Shown: positions 41,403 through 52,741 of the stretch, piece after piece
Layout of the letters: the number at the start of each line of letters is the position of its first letter
Position numbering within the stretch: position 1 is the first letter of the stretch
Assembly (NCBI GenBank): GCA_944472155.2
Contig: OX235277.1
Location: 18,796,804 to 18,860,803 of the forward strand
Length of the DNA: 64,000 nt
Direction: 5' to 3'
Source: Trichobilharzia szidati
Taxonomy: Eukaryota; Platyhelminthes; Trematoda; Strigeidida; Schistosomatidae
The notes under the pieces: generated by a model
What the model was told of the DNA's origin: nothing
The model's input: the letters and a program-made list of their open reading frames with translations, nothing else
The model's database searches: none
Program-made: the position numbers and the translations under genes

Positions 41403-42115
41403 TTTTTTAAAACTCTTTATAACTCCTGTATTTCTTCTGAACTCTTGCGTAACTTCACATTTTCCTTCGTTTTCTACCTGCCTCTTGATTACAAAGCAGT
41501 TTGCTTACAACTATAGTAGAAGTACATTAAATGCTGTCATTGTACTCCCCTACAACATTGTTTCAAGTGTTGATACAGGTGCAAAGTTTGTTCGAGCCTC
41601 CTTTTAGCCTACACTGCTGCTTTTGACTACAGTTCCTAGGGCACATTTATTAAGCAAGCTGATTTCAGCAGGCATTGAGTCTAGCTTGGTCACAAGGTGG
41701 CTAGCTGTCTTCTTATTTTTCGGGTAGAAAACAACATCCTGTCTCAAGTAGAAAGCGCTTCACTTATTTTTTCTGCTTATGGGAATTGGTGTGCCCCAAG
41801 GCGCTGGTGTATTCTTTCCACTTCTTTAATTTCTTTATTTCCTTTTGCATGACCCTCCGCATTCTTCCAAATCTAACTTCTTTAATATATACCGACGATT
41901 TAACCATTTCTGTTTCAGTAGTTTCTGCATTGGATTGTTCTGATATGATGAATAGATTCTTATCTGAATTTAACAAATAGTCTCACCTAAATGGTCTAAA
42001 AGTGAATCCATCTAAATGTCATATTGTTGATTTCAGTTTCAGAAGCATACAAGACTTGCGTGGACTGGTTCACTCGAATGAATCCTGTAATATTGACGAA
42101 ACTGTGTGGTAAGGA

Positions 42116-43175
42116 GTAAATCGAATATCTGTCATCTTGGAATCAGTTTTTCTTCGAATCTGTGTTGATCGTCTCATATCCTGTTGGTTTCTAAGACAAG
42201 TTTTGGTTTAACTTATTAAAAGTCAATCGGAACAAGGAATATTCTTTTCTCAATAATTTCTCTTCAGGTTCTTACAATTATAAAATACAATATATTGGCT
42301 GTCGTTACAATAATGATAACCAGTTATGCGGCAGATACATTTTTAATGTAAAATAACAGATTAGTTATGGACTGTTGAAATAAATACTCGTATTTTTTGA
42401 CAAACTTCCTCTGGGCTGAAATCCATTACAGAATATGGGGTAGGAAAATTGACAAATCAGTTCAAGGTGATAAAAGGTGTCAGATGAGTGAGTGGCTTGT
42501 ACATAGTGGTATGTATTCAAGAGGAGGAGATAGTAAGACTGCAATGGGAGGTTCATAATGAAATAACAAATATGTCAAATGAAACAGGTGGAGGCATATA
42601 TTGAGAAAAGAGATAATATCACTAATAATAAGTCCGGATAGTATAAATCGAAAATTAGATGCCATTGCGAGAATGTTTGCATGAAGGGCATACATTGTAA
42701 TAATTGTGATAACAAGCAAAAAGAAATTAAAGAAAAAAGTCAAGAGGGTTAAAGGGGAAGAAGCACACTTGGTGAAAAGAAGAATCATCAGTCTAAGTTT
42801 TGGCCACGATAGGAACAGCATCTGAACGTGTTCTTTTTGGATACAAAGTTCCAGTTTATTCAATCTTATTGCAACAGCTTCAGCTATGTGTAGGAGCGAA
42901 CTGTACGTGATAACGACTTCGGAATTCGGTATATAACCCTGAAAGTTGTATTGACATCGATGCGATGTCCAGTATCGACCAAGTGTGACAGGATCGAGCT
43001 TTTTATGCACCCTATAACTAATCTGTTATTCTACGTTAAAAATGTATCCGCCGCATAACTGGCTATCATTATTGTAACGACAACAAATATTGTAATTATT
43101 TTATAATTGTAACAACCTGAAGACGAGAAATTATTGAAAAGAATATTCTTCGTTCGGATTGACTTTTAATTCATG
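42116..43175 (-). mobile_element. Penelope-like insert with ~150-bp inverted ends
   Basis: Inverted arms at 42215-42358 and 43018-43172 (AAAGTCAATCxGAAC, AATATTCTTTTC, ACAATTATAAAATA, GTCGTTACAATAATGATA, CCAGTTATGCGGC and AATAACAGATTAGTTAT landmarks) bracket a minus-strand GIY-YIG C-terminus at 43010-42800 (Tyr-Ser-Ser-Leu-Leu-His-Ile-Ala-Glu-Ala-Val-Ala-Ile-Arg-Leu, then LCIQKEHVQ). The remaining open frame to 42480 is hydrophobic 3' UTR read-through, not a membrane protein. Confidence 0.85.
43114..43155 (+). ncRNA. PLE hammerhead candidate in the inverted end
   Basis: AAC then CTGAAGA (fits CUGANGA), a poor helix II, GAAA, helix III AAGAAT/ATTCTT (6 bp), C, then GTT closing helix I with AAC. 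The opposite-strand copy is at 42236-42282. Confidence 0.5.
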
Positions 43176-43689
43176 ATATGGGAATATTCCACACTATTAA
43201 ATCTTAACTTATTCAGTAAAGAAGTTGAGACTTTCTAGCATAACTCAACCCCTTTTCATACACTTTGTTAATTCATGTATTCTGCCCATCCTCCTTTATT
43301 ATTCATCCCACTTATTCTTCCCTTGGCTTCTCAAAAAAAACTATGTCACATTACGTTGAACACTGAAGGCTATAAACAGGGTTGTTAGTAGTGTGCCTTT
43401 GACTCAGTTAACTGACATTATTCTCAATAAGCACTTCAATTCTTGGGAGCAGTTGGCTAAAGTTATCTTGTCTGATACCGAACGTCTTCTCCTCTTTATT
43501 CACAACTTTCTCCTTGTATCTCTTCAGACAAAACCGGAAGGAACTTCAAGAGAATTTATGCTCGTACAGCCAGAAAAACAAAAAGCCTCTACCATACTAA
43601 CATATTTAGGAAGGGTTTTGTATGACGATAGAGTCAGATGTCAGAAAAGAACTTATAAGCTTTTTAAATCAGTAATCTGAACTGCGAAA

Positions 43690-44110
43690 TATATTATTAT
43701 TATATTATTGTATCCTTTAATTCCTAGAGGAACATAGGGCTTCAGCCGTGCGTCTCCATTGCGTTCGGTTCTCTGCTAGAGTCTGCTCACACGTTTTCAT
43801 CTCCTCTTCACATGACCTCCTCCAAGTCACCCTTGCACTGACGACCAACTCGCCGCTTCCCTTTCGGGTTCCACTCGAACGAGGGCTTGTCTCGTGATGT
43901 CACTCACTTGATGCTTTCCTCAGAGTGTGGCTAATCCATCTCCATTTCTTCCTGCGTATTTGTTTCACAATCGGTTCCTGCTGTGTTGGTTCGCTCATTG
44001 CCAGAGATCTCTGTTGCTGATCCTTTCTGGCTGGCCATCTGATCTTGAGCGAAGACAACTGTTAATGAAGGTCTGTAGTTTGTTTGAGATGCTCTTTATG
44101 ACGTGAAATA
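43690..44110 (-). pseudogene. RTE-clade (SR2-like) 3' end
   Basis: Minus strand: Arg-Ser-Arg-Trp-Pro-Ala-Arg-Lys-Asp-Gln, Gln-Gln-Glu-Pro-Ile-Val-Lys-Gln-Ile, Lys-Lys-Trp-Arg-Trp-Ile-Ser-His-Thr-Leu-Arg-Lys, Trp-Asn-Pro-Lys-Gly-Lys-Arg-Arg-Val-Gly-Arg-Gln-Cys, and Ala-Leu-Cys-Ser-Ser-Arg-Asn at 43735; the (ATA)n tail is at 43690-43710. It closely matches the plus copy at 33160-33528. Confidence 0.85.
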
Positions 44111-44234
44111 TAAGCAAAGATTATTAGTATTACATGTGTTATCTATCATACGATTCACTTCATTATGCTTCCAACAACATTCCGTTTATAATGGTTTCAT
44201 TATTATTGTTACTATTTTAAATTTTATGTATGTA

Positions 44235-44325
44235 AATGTTTGTAAGAAGGAGTTAATTTGTTGATGGTGACTAGTAGTGGGATCTAGGATGCGCACTTCA
44301 TCCTATATTTACTAATAACATTGTA
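44235..44325 (-). mobile_element. Sm-alpha-type repeat, 3' half
   Basis: The minus strand reads TATAGGATGAAGTGCGCATCC, TAGATCCCACTACTAGTCACC and so on, the second half of the ribozyme and the tail. The core 5' half is missing. Confidence 0.65.
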
Positions 44326-44552
44326 TTTCCATACAGATTTCCACCGGTTCCTGTCCATTCAACACAATTATATACTGACTAGTCATTTTTTTACACTTAT
44401 TACATCGTCCCAACTTCAACCCATTTTCTTATTTTCATTCAGTCATCCCCTTCTACATTACACCTTGCATTGTGTAATATGTTTCCGAGGACAAATTTTA
44501 CCAGTACCGGATTGGTCTTATGATTTCCTTGCTAAATATGATAATTACGATA

Positions 44553-44603
44553 GTACAGCTTATGTGAAAATGAATCGTTGAGAAGAAAACTTTCTTCGCT
44601 GTT
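44553..44603 (+). ncRNA. Hammerhead remnant of a PLE end
   Basis: ACAGC (44555-44559)/GCTGT (about 44598-44602) form helix I and AAGAAA/TTTCTT form helix III around GTTGAGAAG. The core is decayed. No PLE coding sequence is adjacent. Confidence 0.42.
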
Positions 44604-44724
44604 TACATCTTTTTCTTATGACTCAATAAGAGAATATTCTATTCGTTAAAGAACTCTAAGATGAATCAACCAGCCAGTGTAGCAGTATTTCATTCTACTT
44701 CACTCATGTAACTGAATTTCAAAT

Positions 44725-45322
44725 GTGACCATCTAGCGTCCTATCTTCCGTGTTAAGTGGTATAATAAGGTGAACAATATTGAGGTTAGGCGTCGAGTGC
44801 TAAATAAGGAGGGGAAATCAATCGACGAAACTGTGAAATTACATCGACTGAGATGGTTAGGACATGTGTTACGTATGCCTAGTCATCGCCTTCCTCGATG
44901 GGCAATATTACCTGACATAGGGCCAGGCTGGAAAAGAGCTAGTGGCGGTCAAACGAAAACATGGCAGCATGAGTCAATGAAATCCACAACAGTTAGTTTA
45001 AGCCATGCAGGAAGGTGTACACTTCTTAACTGGTTGGGACTCTCGGGACGGTGAAATCCAATGGCTGGAAACAATTGGTGACATGGCTCAAAATCGTTCT
45101 CAATGGCTGGCTGGCGCAGATGCATCCACTCCTTGTGACTTATAATTTCCAATGAAGCTATATTGTTCTTCGTTATTACTATTCCTTTGTTTCACACTTC
45201 TGTTTACTGTCTATATTATGCAGTTCTCCTACTTTCGTCTCTTGCTTTGTGTGCTTCATGGAGTGTAGCGACTTGAACTGCCGCACATCGGTGAAAAGCT
45301 CTATGTCGAAAACAGACAGACA
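44725..45322 (+). pseudogene. RTE-clade (SR3/Perere-3-like) 3' end
   Basis: The frame 44770-45054 encodes Asn-Asn-Ile-Glu-Val-Arg-Arg-Arg-Val-Leu, [20 protein letters not shown] and Gly-Gly-Gln-Thr-Lys-Thr-Trp-Gln-His-Glu-Ser-Met-Lys-Ser. It ends at AACAGACAGACAGAG. 5'-truncated. Confidence 0.87.
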
Positions 45323-46520
45323 GAGTTAGGCCAGTTATGAGAGTAGTACACAGATGGAGTAATTTGACTAAACAGCAGTTAGCCGACGACTGTTCATCAG
45401 CAGAAATAGCATTTAAAGGTCTGGTATGCGATAATCATGCGCAGACTAGGAGGCGCCTTGAAGACATAAACTTCACAGGCTCTAGGCCAGCAAAAGGGTG
45501 CATTGTTCATATCTTCACCCTCCGACAGATTCTGGTACTATGGCAATGTTTAGTTGTGAAGGAAGTACTGAGAAAATATGTCACACTAACTGCGGCACTC
45601 TACTCGAATTCACGCAGCTTGTCGTCTGTAATGCTGACAACCAGTGGTGTGTCAGTCAGGGCTCCCCACTGTCCCCAATTTTTGTTTAATTTCATCAAAG
45701 ATTAACCTTAGGGATTGATCCAAACTGATTTCAGAGACTTATGGATTAACTCCTTACCAAAGGGAAGTTTTGAAGACTGAAAGAATGTGGACGATAGTGT
45801 CTTCCTAGGTGAAGACGCTGGTCAAATTCAGACTCTTCTCAACACGTTGAGGAGCATGAATCTTCGAATGTTTGGTACAAAATTTGTTCCTGTTAAATCC
45901 AAGATGATTCTGCATGACTCGACAGCGTCGATTTCTAACTTAAAGATAAAAAATGAAGTGGATAAGTGTTTTGACGACTTCACTTATTTGAGAAGTCGCA
46001 TCAGCCTCAATGGACCGACTGCTGACGAAATATCAACAGGCATAGAGACGGCTTGTGTGGTATTTCACAACTTGCCTCATCTCTCACATAGATGTGATAT
46101 CCGAAAAGGCTTGCGATCAAAGGACGTAGGTGCTGTGCAGCAGCAGTTCGCTCTGTCCTCCTTTATGGCTGGCTGTGAGAAATGAAAAGAGGCTAGTTGC
46201 CTTTGATCATAGGTGTCTGCTTTCTATTACCTTTGTTAAGCGGTGAGCAAAATTCAAGCTAGACGTAGACTGATGACGTTGTAAAGCTACAACGATTGAG
46301 ATAGCTACGACACGTATTGTGCTTTCCACGCCACTGGCCTTCCTCAACGAGCAATGTGTCAGCTGACAGTGGATTTAGTTGGAATGCAGTTATGAGTGAT
46401 CATACCGAAACCTATCATCAATCCCCGAATGCCTATTTCCCAGTTAGTGTGAGCCAGTCACGTAGAAAGATGTAAATTGCTTAGTTGAGTTCATTGAGAG
46501 GGGGGGGGAGATTTTAAGAA
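45323..46520 (+). pseudogene. RTE-clade (SR3/Perere-3-like) RT fragment, decayed
   Basis: It includes Cys-Ile-Val-His-Ile-Phe-Thr-Leu-Arg-Gln-Ile-Leu (45498-45535), Val-Lys-Glu-Val-Leu-Arg-Lys-Tyr-Val-Thr-Leu, then a frameshift before Ser-Val-x-Gln-Gly-Ser-Pro-Leu-Ser-Pro-Ile-Phe-Val (RT block B, 45655-45690), and Asp-Asp-Ser-Val-Phe-Leu-Gly-Glu-Asp-Ala-Gly-Gln-Ile (45787-45830), the motif C region, in which the catalytic Asp-Asp pair has survived at 45790. It ends near a (G)n run at 46500-46509. Joined directly to the tail of the preceding RTE copy. Confidence 0.8.
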
Positions 46521-46534
46521 CCAATGACTGGAGA

Positions 46535-47535
46535 CTATTTGTCAGCTCGTCACTCCATTAGTAAAAAGGCATCTGAATACATGCGAAAAATGGTCAAAAA
46601 CCATACTCTCCGACCCCCAACACCCTCTCTATTCCCAACTATCGCCTTGTATCTCACCAAGTAGAACCCGAAATCAGTATAAAATAATATATGTTCGTAC
46701 AACCAAGTACAGGAATTCAACGATACCATACTTCGCCCGTGTTCTAAGTGACAGACAATGTTAAGTGCGAAACCTATGACTTGCTTTGTTGTTAATAACA
46801 TCATTTTAGGCTCTTTAATTTCTCTCTTATTTTGTATTCTGTAGTGAACTGCTTCTCAAACATACTTAGCTACCTAAATTAATAACATTGGCTTACTTTC
46901 TTGTACTTTACTGTATTCCTTCTTTTGTGTATCTACTGGTTCCGACTATATTAGCACTGAGTATTACAAAATTGTCCTGTCATTAACCATCACGTAATTA
47001 TTAGTTTTGTGGTTGTTGTTTTTTTTCGTTCGGCAATATTAACTGACAATCTTGGTTGTGAACGCCATTATCACCATCTTAAAATTTTGTTTTATTCAGG
47101 ATTACTCACATTAACGCTACAAACACTGCATTAGACCTAACAATAAAAAACAACCCTGAAATGTTATTTTATGATTGTTTAGAGTTGTTTCAACCAAATT
47201 AACTGATCATCTTGGCGATAAACATTCTTAAATATCATTTCATAATTTCTTGTATGACTATAGCTTTAATGTCACCATGCAAAATCATATCATAGCTTCC
47301 ACTACCCAATACTGAGATATTATTTTATGTTATTTATTTTCCTTTCTACTTTTTGGTATTTTTTAAATTATTTTGTGTTTTTCCTGTTTTTTTGCTGTTG
47401 GTGTCTTTATATTTATTTTTCTTGAAATACTCCTTTTAAATGTTTGATAAAATTAGATGCAAATATTGTAGATATGTGCTGAAAATTCCACAGAGTACCA
47501 CTAGTACTGTTTCTCGAATAAAGCAAATTATTATT
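46535..47535 (+). mobile_element. CR1-clade 3' end
   Basis: It begins inside the RT C-terminal region (Gln-Leu-Val-Thr-Pro-Leu-Val-Lys-Arg-His-Leu, 46535-46575), ends its frame at about 46790, and continues through a full 3' UTR to CTCGAATAAAGC plus (ATT)n at 47515-47535. Highly similar to 29930-30935 and to the array segments. Confidence 0.88.
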
Positions 47536-47665
47536 ATAATTGATATGACTCAAACCCCTTTCGTCAATGGTCCAAGTGCATTCACTCTCTGCGTGACCTC
47601 GTCTATATTCACTAAACCCTTCTGTTTCTCCATGTTACTATTATGTCTCTCGTCTCCCCTCCACC

Positions 47666-48360
47666 CCACGATCAACAGCTATGCTGCTGCTGGTTGCTGG
47701 ATTCAACACAGAACTTGGCACCGAAGTGCAGCAGTTCGAGTTGCCACGTTCCAAAGAGCACACAAAGGTAGACAGGAAAATGAGAGAAGAGAATCAATAG
47801 AGTTTTGACAAGTATAAGAGTGAAACAGAATGAGTATTGGAACTAATGTTCCTGCAGGTCTTACCATGCCAGAAAGGTTGTTTGGATAGCGGTTAGACTA
47901 AAAGCAGTTACCCAATTCAATCCTATGACTTCAAACAAATCACAAAATATCATGCCGGATCGGTCGGGGCCCGGATTAACAACGACCGCGCTTTCTGCTG
48001 CCGTGTCACAGGGCAGAAGTGATAAATACGCTGCTGAGACACACCAAATAAAAAAAAACAGGCCGTGTGTGACCGGCCTTAAGCAGTTGTCCCCTGGGCT
48101 CTGCGGTCACGCAACCAACTTCCACGGTGTGGGCAGCCGGGAAGTAACAACCGCCCTCACTACCCGAAGAGCACGCGAAACCTCTCTAATCCTCACTCAT
48201 CTTTGTATCCACCTTCATCTCTATTATCTTGCCTCCTTTCTACCAATGCAACTCCTCTACTTGTTGGCTCTTCACTTCCTCTTCACTCTGTGTGCACTAA
48301 TAACGGTGGAAGCCAAAAAGCCACCATCGATAGTCTCCTAAAGCCACGATCAACAGCTAT
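47666..48360 (-). mobile_element. Short RTE-like element with 17-bp target duplication
   Basis: CCACGATCAACAGCTAT occurs at 47666-47682 and at 48344-48360. The insert (47683-48343, 661 bp) has at its low end the 3' UTR of an SR3/Perere-3-like RTE on the minus strand (47698-47840; complement of the TGTTGAATCCAG end, then TTGGAACGTGGCAACTCG) and at its high end the repeat shared with 26040-26490. The whole body between RTE 5' and 3' ends is missing. A minus-oriented, internally deleted element moved by an RTE enzyme explains all of this. Confidence 0.85.
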
Positions 48361-48459
48361 ACATAAAATACATTTTAAGGTCAAACAGATGAAACCATGT
48401 GATGAATATATATTTCTCCTTTTCTTCACGGAAAGGAACAGAAGGCTTTGGACAAGAGA

Positions 48460-48463
<4 letters not shown>

Positions 48464-48492
<29 letters not shown>
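48464..48492. repeat. (AAT)n microsatellite
   Basis: About nine AAT copies. An (AC)n-like stretch follows at 48568-48597. The open frames crossing them are not genes. Confidence 0.9.
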
Positions 48493-48499
48493 GTGATCA

Positions 48500-48985
48500 C
48501 AATGAAGACAAATCCAATCAATCAACTTTCTGAAGTACAAGCAGAGAGATATACAAATAAATCCATAAACACACACACAAATGCACATATGCACACACGA
48601 GTGCTCGCCCTCAAAACAAAAGAAGAAACAGTTTACATAGAGAAACCTAGAAATGAGTACGTTTCAACCATTCTTCCAATAGTTCCACAAAAAGGTAAGA
48701 ACTGAACCGGTTACGTCATATGTATGTATATATATGCATATTGTGTAGGCAATAAATATTATTGCTTAACCGTGTGCTTCACCCTTCTTACCAGAGACCT
48801 GAAAAAAAACAATTGAACAAAAAATTTGAATTGGAAACATTTATTTCCTGACACGAATTTAGTTAGAAAGCAGGATTTAATGAATTCGTCAACAAATTTC
48901 GGCAGAACTCTTCGCCAGTTGCATTAATCTACATACAAGGATCTTAAGTTCACGCAATAGAACGCTGAGCAAAAATGATACCTAT
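48500..48985. other. Unassigned spacer
   Basis: No gene or element is supported. Confidence 0.4.
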
Positions 48986-48989
48986 AAAC

Positions 48990-50005
48990 CTATAGATGTT
49001 TCTCTAATGAAAAAGGCGAGGACGCTGATAAAATAGAGCAGAGTCTTCTGAACACCTTGAGTAGCAATCTACGAATGTTTGGCATGCGATTCGCCCCTGT
49101 AAAATGTAAGATGATGTTACTGGAATGGACTACACTGACCCCTAGATTAGAAATAGGGAGTGAAGTGGTAGAGCACTTTGACCGCTTCACTTATTTGGGA
49201 AGTACCATCAGCCCCAACGGGTTGATCTCAGACGAAATATCAGCACGAATACAGAGGGCTACTTTCGCATATGCCAGTTTACGCCGTCTCTGGCGTAGAC
49301 GTGATATCCCACTATCGACCAAAGGGCGTGTGTACTTCTCAACAGTCCGCTCCGCCCTCCTTGATGGTTGTGAGACCTGGTCATTGAGAGTTGAAGACAT
49401 GAAAAGATTAGCTGTCTTCGATCATAGGTGTCTGCGTTTCATCTCCCGTGTGTGTTAAGTAGTATAATAAGGTGAGCAATATCGAGGTTAGGCCATCGGT
49501 CGAGTGCTAGGTAAGGCGGGGAAATCAATCGATGAGACTGTGAAATTACATCGACTGAGATGGTTAGGACATGTGTTACGTATGAGTGCCTAGTCATCGC
49601 CTTCCTCGACAATGGGCAATATTACCTGACATAGGGCCAGGCTGGAAAAGAGCCAGCGGCGCCAGTCAATGAAATCTACAACAGTTTGTCTAAGCCGCGT
49701 AGGAAACTGTAGACTGCTTGGTTGGGGTCCTCGGGACAGTAAAAACCAATGGCTGGAAACAATTGGTGACATGGCTCAAAATCGTTTTCAGTGGATGACA
49801 CAGATGCATCCACTCCTTGTGCCTTATGATTTCCAATGAAATTGTTTTGTTCTTCGTTATTACTATACCTTTGTCTCACACCTCTGTTTACTGTCTATAT
49901 TATGAATTTCTCCTTACTTTCTTCTCTTGCTTTGTGTACTACATGGAGTGTGGCGACTTGAACTTCCGCACATATGTGCAAATTCTATGTCGAATACAGA
50001 CAGAC
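48990..50005 (+). mobile_element. RTE-clade (SR3/Perere-3-like) 3' half
   Basis: It starts just after RT motif C (Glu-Asp-Ala-Asp-Lys-Ile-Glu-Gln-Ser-Leu-Leu-Asn-Thr-Leu at 49017-49060). The frame 49057-49458 encodes Asn-Leu-Arg-Met-Phe-Gly-Met-Arg-Phe-Ala-Pro-Val-Lys-Cys-Lys, FTYLGSTISPNG, Leu-Arg-Arg-Leu-Trp-Arg-Arg-Arg-Asp-Ile, and Cys-Glu-Thr-Trp-Ser-Leu-Arg. Later parts shift frame, with small duplications (GTGT at 49451, CATCG at 49496), and it ends at CAGACAGACAGACA (49991-50004). Confidence 0.88.
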
Positions 50006-50164
50006 AGACAATGGAAAGATCTACATTCAGAAAGTCTTTATGGACGACGGGACAGTGTACATACATTTTAAAAGTTTTGCTTCAATAAAATATAAAAAGA
50101 ACTTAGTCAGAACACTGTTCAATAGGGCACAAAAAAGTGTTCTGATTGTACAACTGAACACGAA

Positions 50165-50745
50165 ATGCAGGCTCTGAAGGATATTTTATCTAAGAATCGA
50201 TATCCTGAGAAGTTCATCAATTTGCCGTTCAAAGGAGATGATGTATACAAGAAGTAGTCAAACGAAGACTTGACAAAGTTATCAAGAGAACTTATTGTAC
50301 CTCAAAACTCGTCCTCCTTAACACCACCAACCAGGTGCTTCAACAATCTGGGAAAGACTAGATTATCGCCAATCCTCGACACTTCAAACTGCATCTATCA
50401 ATTTGATGAGTGTGTTTGTGGAAGCAAATATACATAGGTCGTACAGAAAGGCGATTGTCTGATTGCATGATGAAATGCACTTGCCAAAGTGGTTGAAGCC
50501 CAGCTAGAATCAAAGCACCACAAAGTTCAATAACAAAGCATCTTCTGTGGATATCACGGGCATGATATTCACGCTGTCAAGCGATTCACTGTTATTGTTA
50601 GCAGACAAATAAACAGGAAGACGACGCTTGAGATTGTGGAGGCTTGTGTAGTTAGAGTGTATAAACCAGGTCTCTGTGGACAAAACGAGGTGGCGGTCAC
50701 TCTGAATCTTGTTTACTTAAGTAGTGTAATTGAACCGCGATGCAT
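50165..50745 (+). pseudogene. Penelope-like linker and GIY-YIG domain
   Basis: Leu-Pro-Phe-Lys-Gly-Asp-Asp-Val-Tyr (50221), Phe-Asp-Glu-Cys-Val-Cys-Gly-Ser-Lys-Tyr (50400), GRTERRLSD in the next frame (50437-50463), His-Leu-Pro-Lys-Trp-Leu-Lys (50480), Ser-Ile-Thr-Lys-His-Leu-Leu, Leu-Glu-Ile-Val-Glu-Ala and Lys-Pro-Gly-Leu-Cys-Gly (50667). The domain order is right; several shifts and stops. It differs from the other PLE copies and may be a separate subfamily. Confidence 0.75.
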
Positions 50746-50939
50746 TTGTATCCTAATTTCATATCCTTAAATGTAAAGTATTCAGCTGTGGAAGAAATCT
50801 ACTGAAATTTGAAATCAACTTCACTAAATCCTGTTTTATTCAAAACATTTGCTGCTTGTTTTAAGAAATTGAATCTCAGAAAGTCAAATTAGATAAAATA
50901 TTAGACAATGCACTAAAGAATTAAGAATCAATACTGTTC
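50746..50939. other. Unassigned spacer
   Basis: Probable PLE 3' UTR, but no diagnostic block. Confidence 0.35.
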
Positions 50940-50989
50940 TCCTACTGGGTTACTTTTGTGGCTGTGAACGGATGGTAAAGTGTTGTTGG

Positions 50990-52655
50990 TTCTTTTTTTA
51001 AATCGGATTTAATCACAGACGAATTTAAGGACGGTGGAGACAGTTTGCCGTCTGCGTTAACTAAGGTATGAGGCACCGTCGGGGAATCAGGGATAGTCCT
51101 GTCGGGCTGGTGTAAGTCAGTCATTATGCTAACATACAAGAAGGGAGACAAGTCTTGCTGCGATAATCACAGGGGGATTAGCTGGACTAATATCGTATCT
51201 GAAGTTCTAGGCTCAGTAATCATGCGTAGACTAAGTGGTACTCGGGAGGAACACACACGAGAGAATCAGACAGGCTTTAGACCAAGAAGAGGGTGTATTG
51301 ATCATACCTTCACCCTGAGATAGATTCTGGAACACAGGCGTACTCACCACCAGCGCCCAACAATCATCATATTTCTTGACCTGAAAGCGGCATTCCAGTA
51401 CTATTGCGATGCTTGGCTGTAAAGGGAATGCCGAGAAAATACATTGCACTGATTAAGGCATTCTACTCGAACTTATGCAGCCAGGTGAGAGCTTACGGCG
51501 AGTTGTCATCTGAAGTGGTGACAACTAGCGGTGTCCGACAGGGATGCCACCTATCCCCATTTCTATTCAATTTCATCATAGATGTACTAATGGACTTTAC
51601 CCTGACTCACTTCAGAGACTCAGGGATTGACTTGTTATCAGGGTATAATCTCATTGACTTAGAATATACAGATAGTGATATAGTCCTTCTAGGTGAAGAC
51701 GCTGACAAAATGTAAAGTCTTCTGAACACCTTGAGCTGCAATAACTCGAATGTTCGGCATGCGATTCGCTCCCGCCAAATGTAAGATGATGCTACAGGAC
51801 TGGACTACACTGATTCCTAGCTTAAAGATAGGGAGTAAAGTGATAGAGTGTGTTGACTACGCCAACGCCAACGGCTTGATCGCAGACGAAATCTCATGAT
51901 GGATACAACCTGCATCATATCTGATGCAGGAATGATATCCGGCTGGCCATCGACTAAACGACGTGGGTACTGCTCAGCAGTTCACTCCATCCTCCGTTAT
52001 TACTGTGAGACATGGCCATTGAAAGTAGAAGACATGAAAAGGCTAGCCAACTGTCTCCATTCTGCCTCCCGCGTTAAGTAATAAAATACGGTGAGATATA
52101 TTGAGTTGCTAAGGCATCTTTCGAGTGCTAGATAAAGGATGGAAAATGAATCGATAAAGCTGTGAAGTTACCATCGAATGAGATGGTTAGGACATATGTT
52201 ACGCATGCCTAGCCATCGCATTCCCAGACGGGCAGTGTTATCTGACATAGGATCGATTAGGTCGGGAAAGGGCTAGTGATGGTCAAACCAAAACATCACA
52301 TCAGCCAACGACATCCATAACAGCTGGTTTAAGCCAGCCACTTAGGAATGCAGAAATCTGCCAGTGTAGCTGAGGCCCCCAGGATGGTAAGAATCAATAA
52401 AGGCTGGAGACAATTGGTGATATGACTGGCTTAAAATCGTTCTCAATGGCTGGTGCGCATACATTCACTCTTAGTAATTTGTCATATTCAATAAAAGTAC
52501 TCTATTGTTTTTCCATATTACCACTATTCTTTTTCCTCACTCACACTTCTTTCTATTATCTCTCTTTACTCTCTTTTGTTTTGTGTGCTACATATTGGGA
52601 GAGTGGCAGGTCGAACTGATGCACTTCTGTGCCAAGTTCTATGTTGAAACCAGTT
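50990..52655 (+). mobile_element. RTE-clade (SR3/Perere-3-like), RT to 3' end
   Basis: This copy reaches furthest 5' into the RTE RT. The frame 51126-51323 carries Tyr-Lys-Lys-Gly-Asp-Lys-Ser-x-Cys-Asp-Asn-His-Arg-Gly-Ile-Ser and GFRPRRGCIDHTFTLR. Ile-Ile-Phe-Leu-Asp-Leu-Lys-Ala-Ala-Phe (motif A, with its Asp) is at 51368-51395. The frame 51404-51715 carries TTSGVRQGCHLSPFLFNFII (block B) and motif C as Glu-Tyr-Thr-Asp-Ser-Asp-Ile, where an extra codon splits the Asp-Asp pair. The rest runs through decayed C-terminal blocks to the GTTGAAACCAGT end. Endonuclease is missing. Confidence 0.88.
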
Positions 52656-52741
52656 AGTCATTTTTTTATAAAAATCAACGGGGACCAGTTAAACCTTATA
52701 CACCAGTAACTACCAATCAGCGAACGACGTCGAATTATCCA

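Larger units (their letters stand above)
41570..43685 (+). pseudogene. CR1-clade reverse transcriptase split by a PLE
   Basis: Part 1 (41570-42115) reads Thr-Val-Pro-Arg-Ala-His-Leu-Leu-Ser-Lys-Leu, Ile-Gly-Val-Pro-Gln-Gly-Ala (41780), YTDDLTISVS (41890-41920; YTDD keeps both aspartates), Phe-Leu-Ser-Glu-Phe-Asn-Lys, and Val-Asn-Pro-Ser-Lys-Cys-His-Ile-Val-Asp-Phe-Ser-Phe-Arg. Part 2 (43176-43685) has Leu-Leu-Lys-Lys-Asn-Tyr-Val, Arg-Val-Val-Ser-Ser-Val-Pro-Leu-Thr-Gln-Leu and the C-terminus. The PLE insert is 42116-43175. Stops and shifts are also present. Confidence 0.85.

Noticed and set aside
42480..42800. Multi-span membrane protein in the 176-codon minus frame
   Set aside because: The first third is the GIY-YIG C-terminus; the hydrophobic rest is AT-rich 3' UTR next to an inverted repeat.
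48283..48594. Cys/Tyr-rich minus-strand frame
   Set aside because: The tyrosine run is translated (AAT)n microsatellite.
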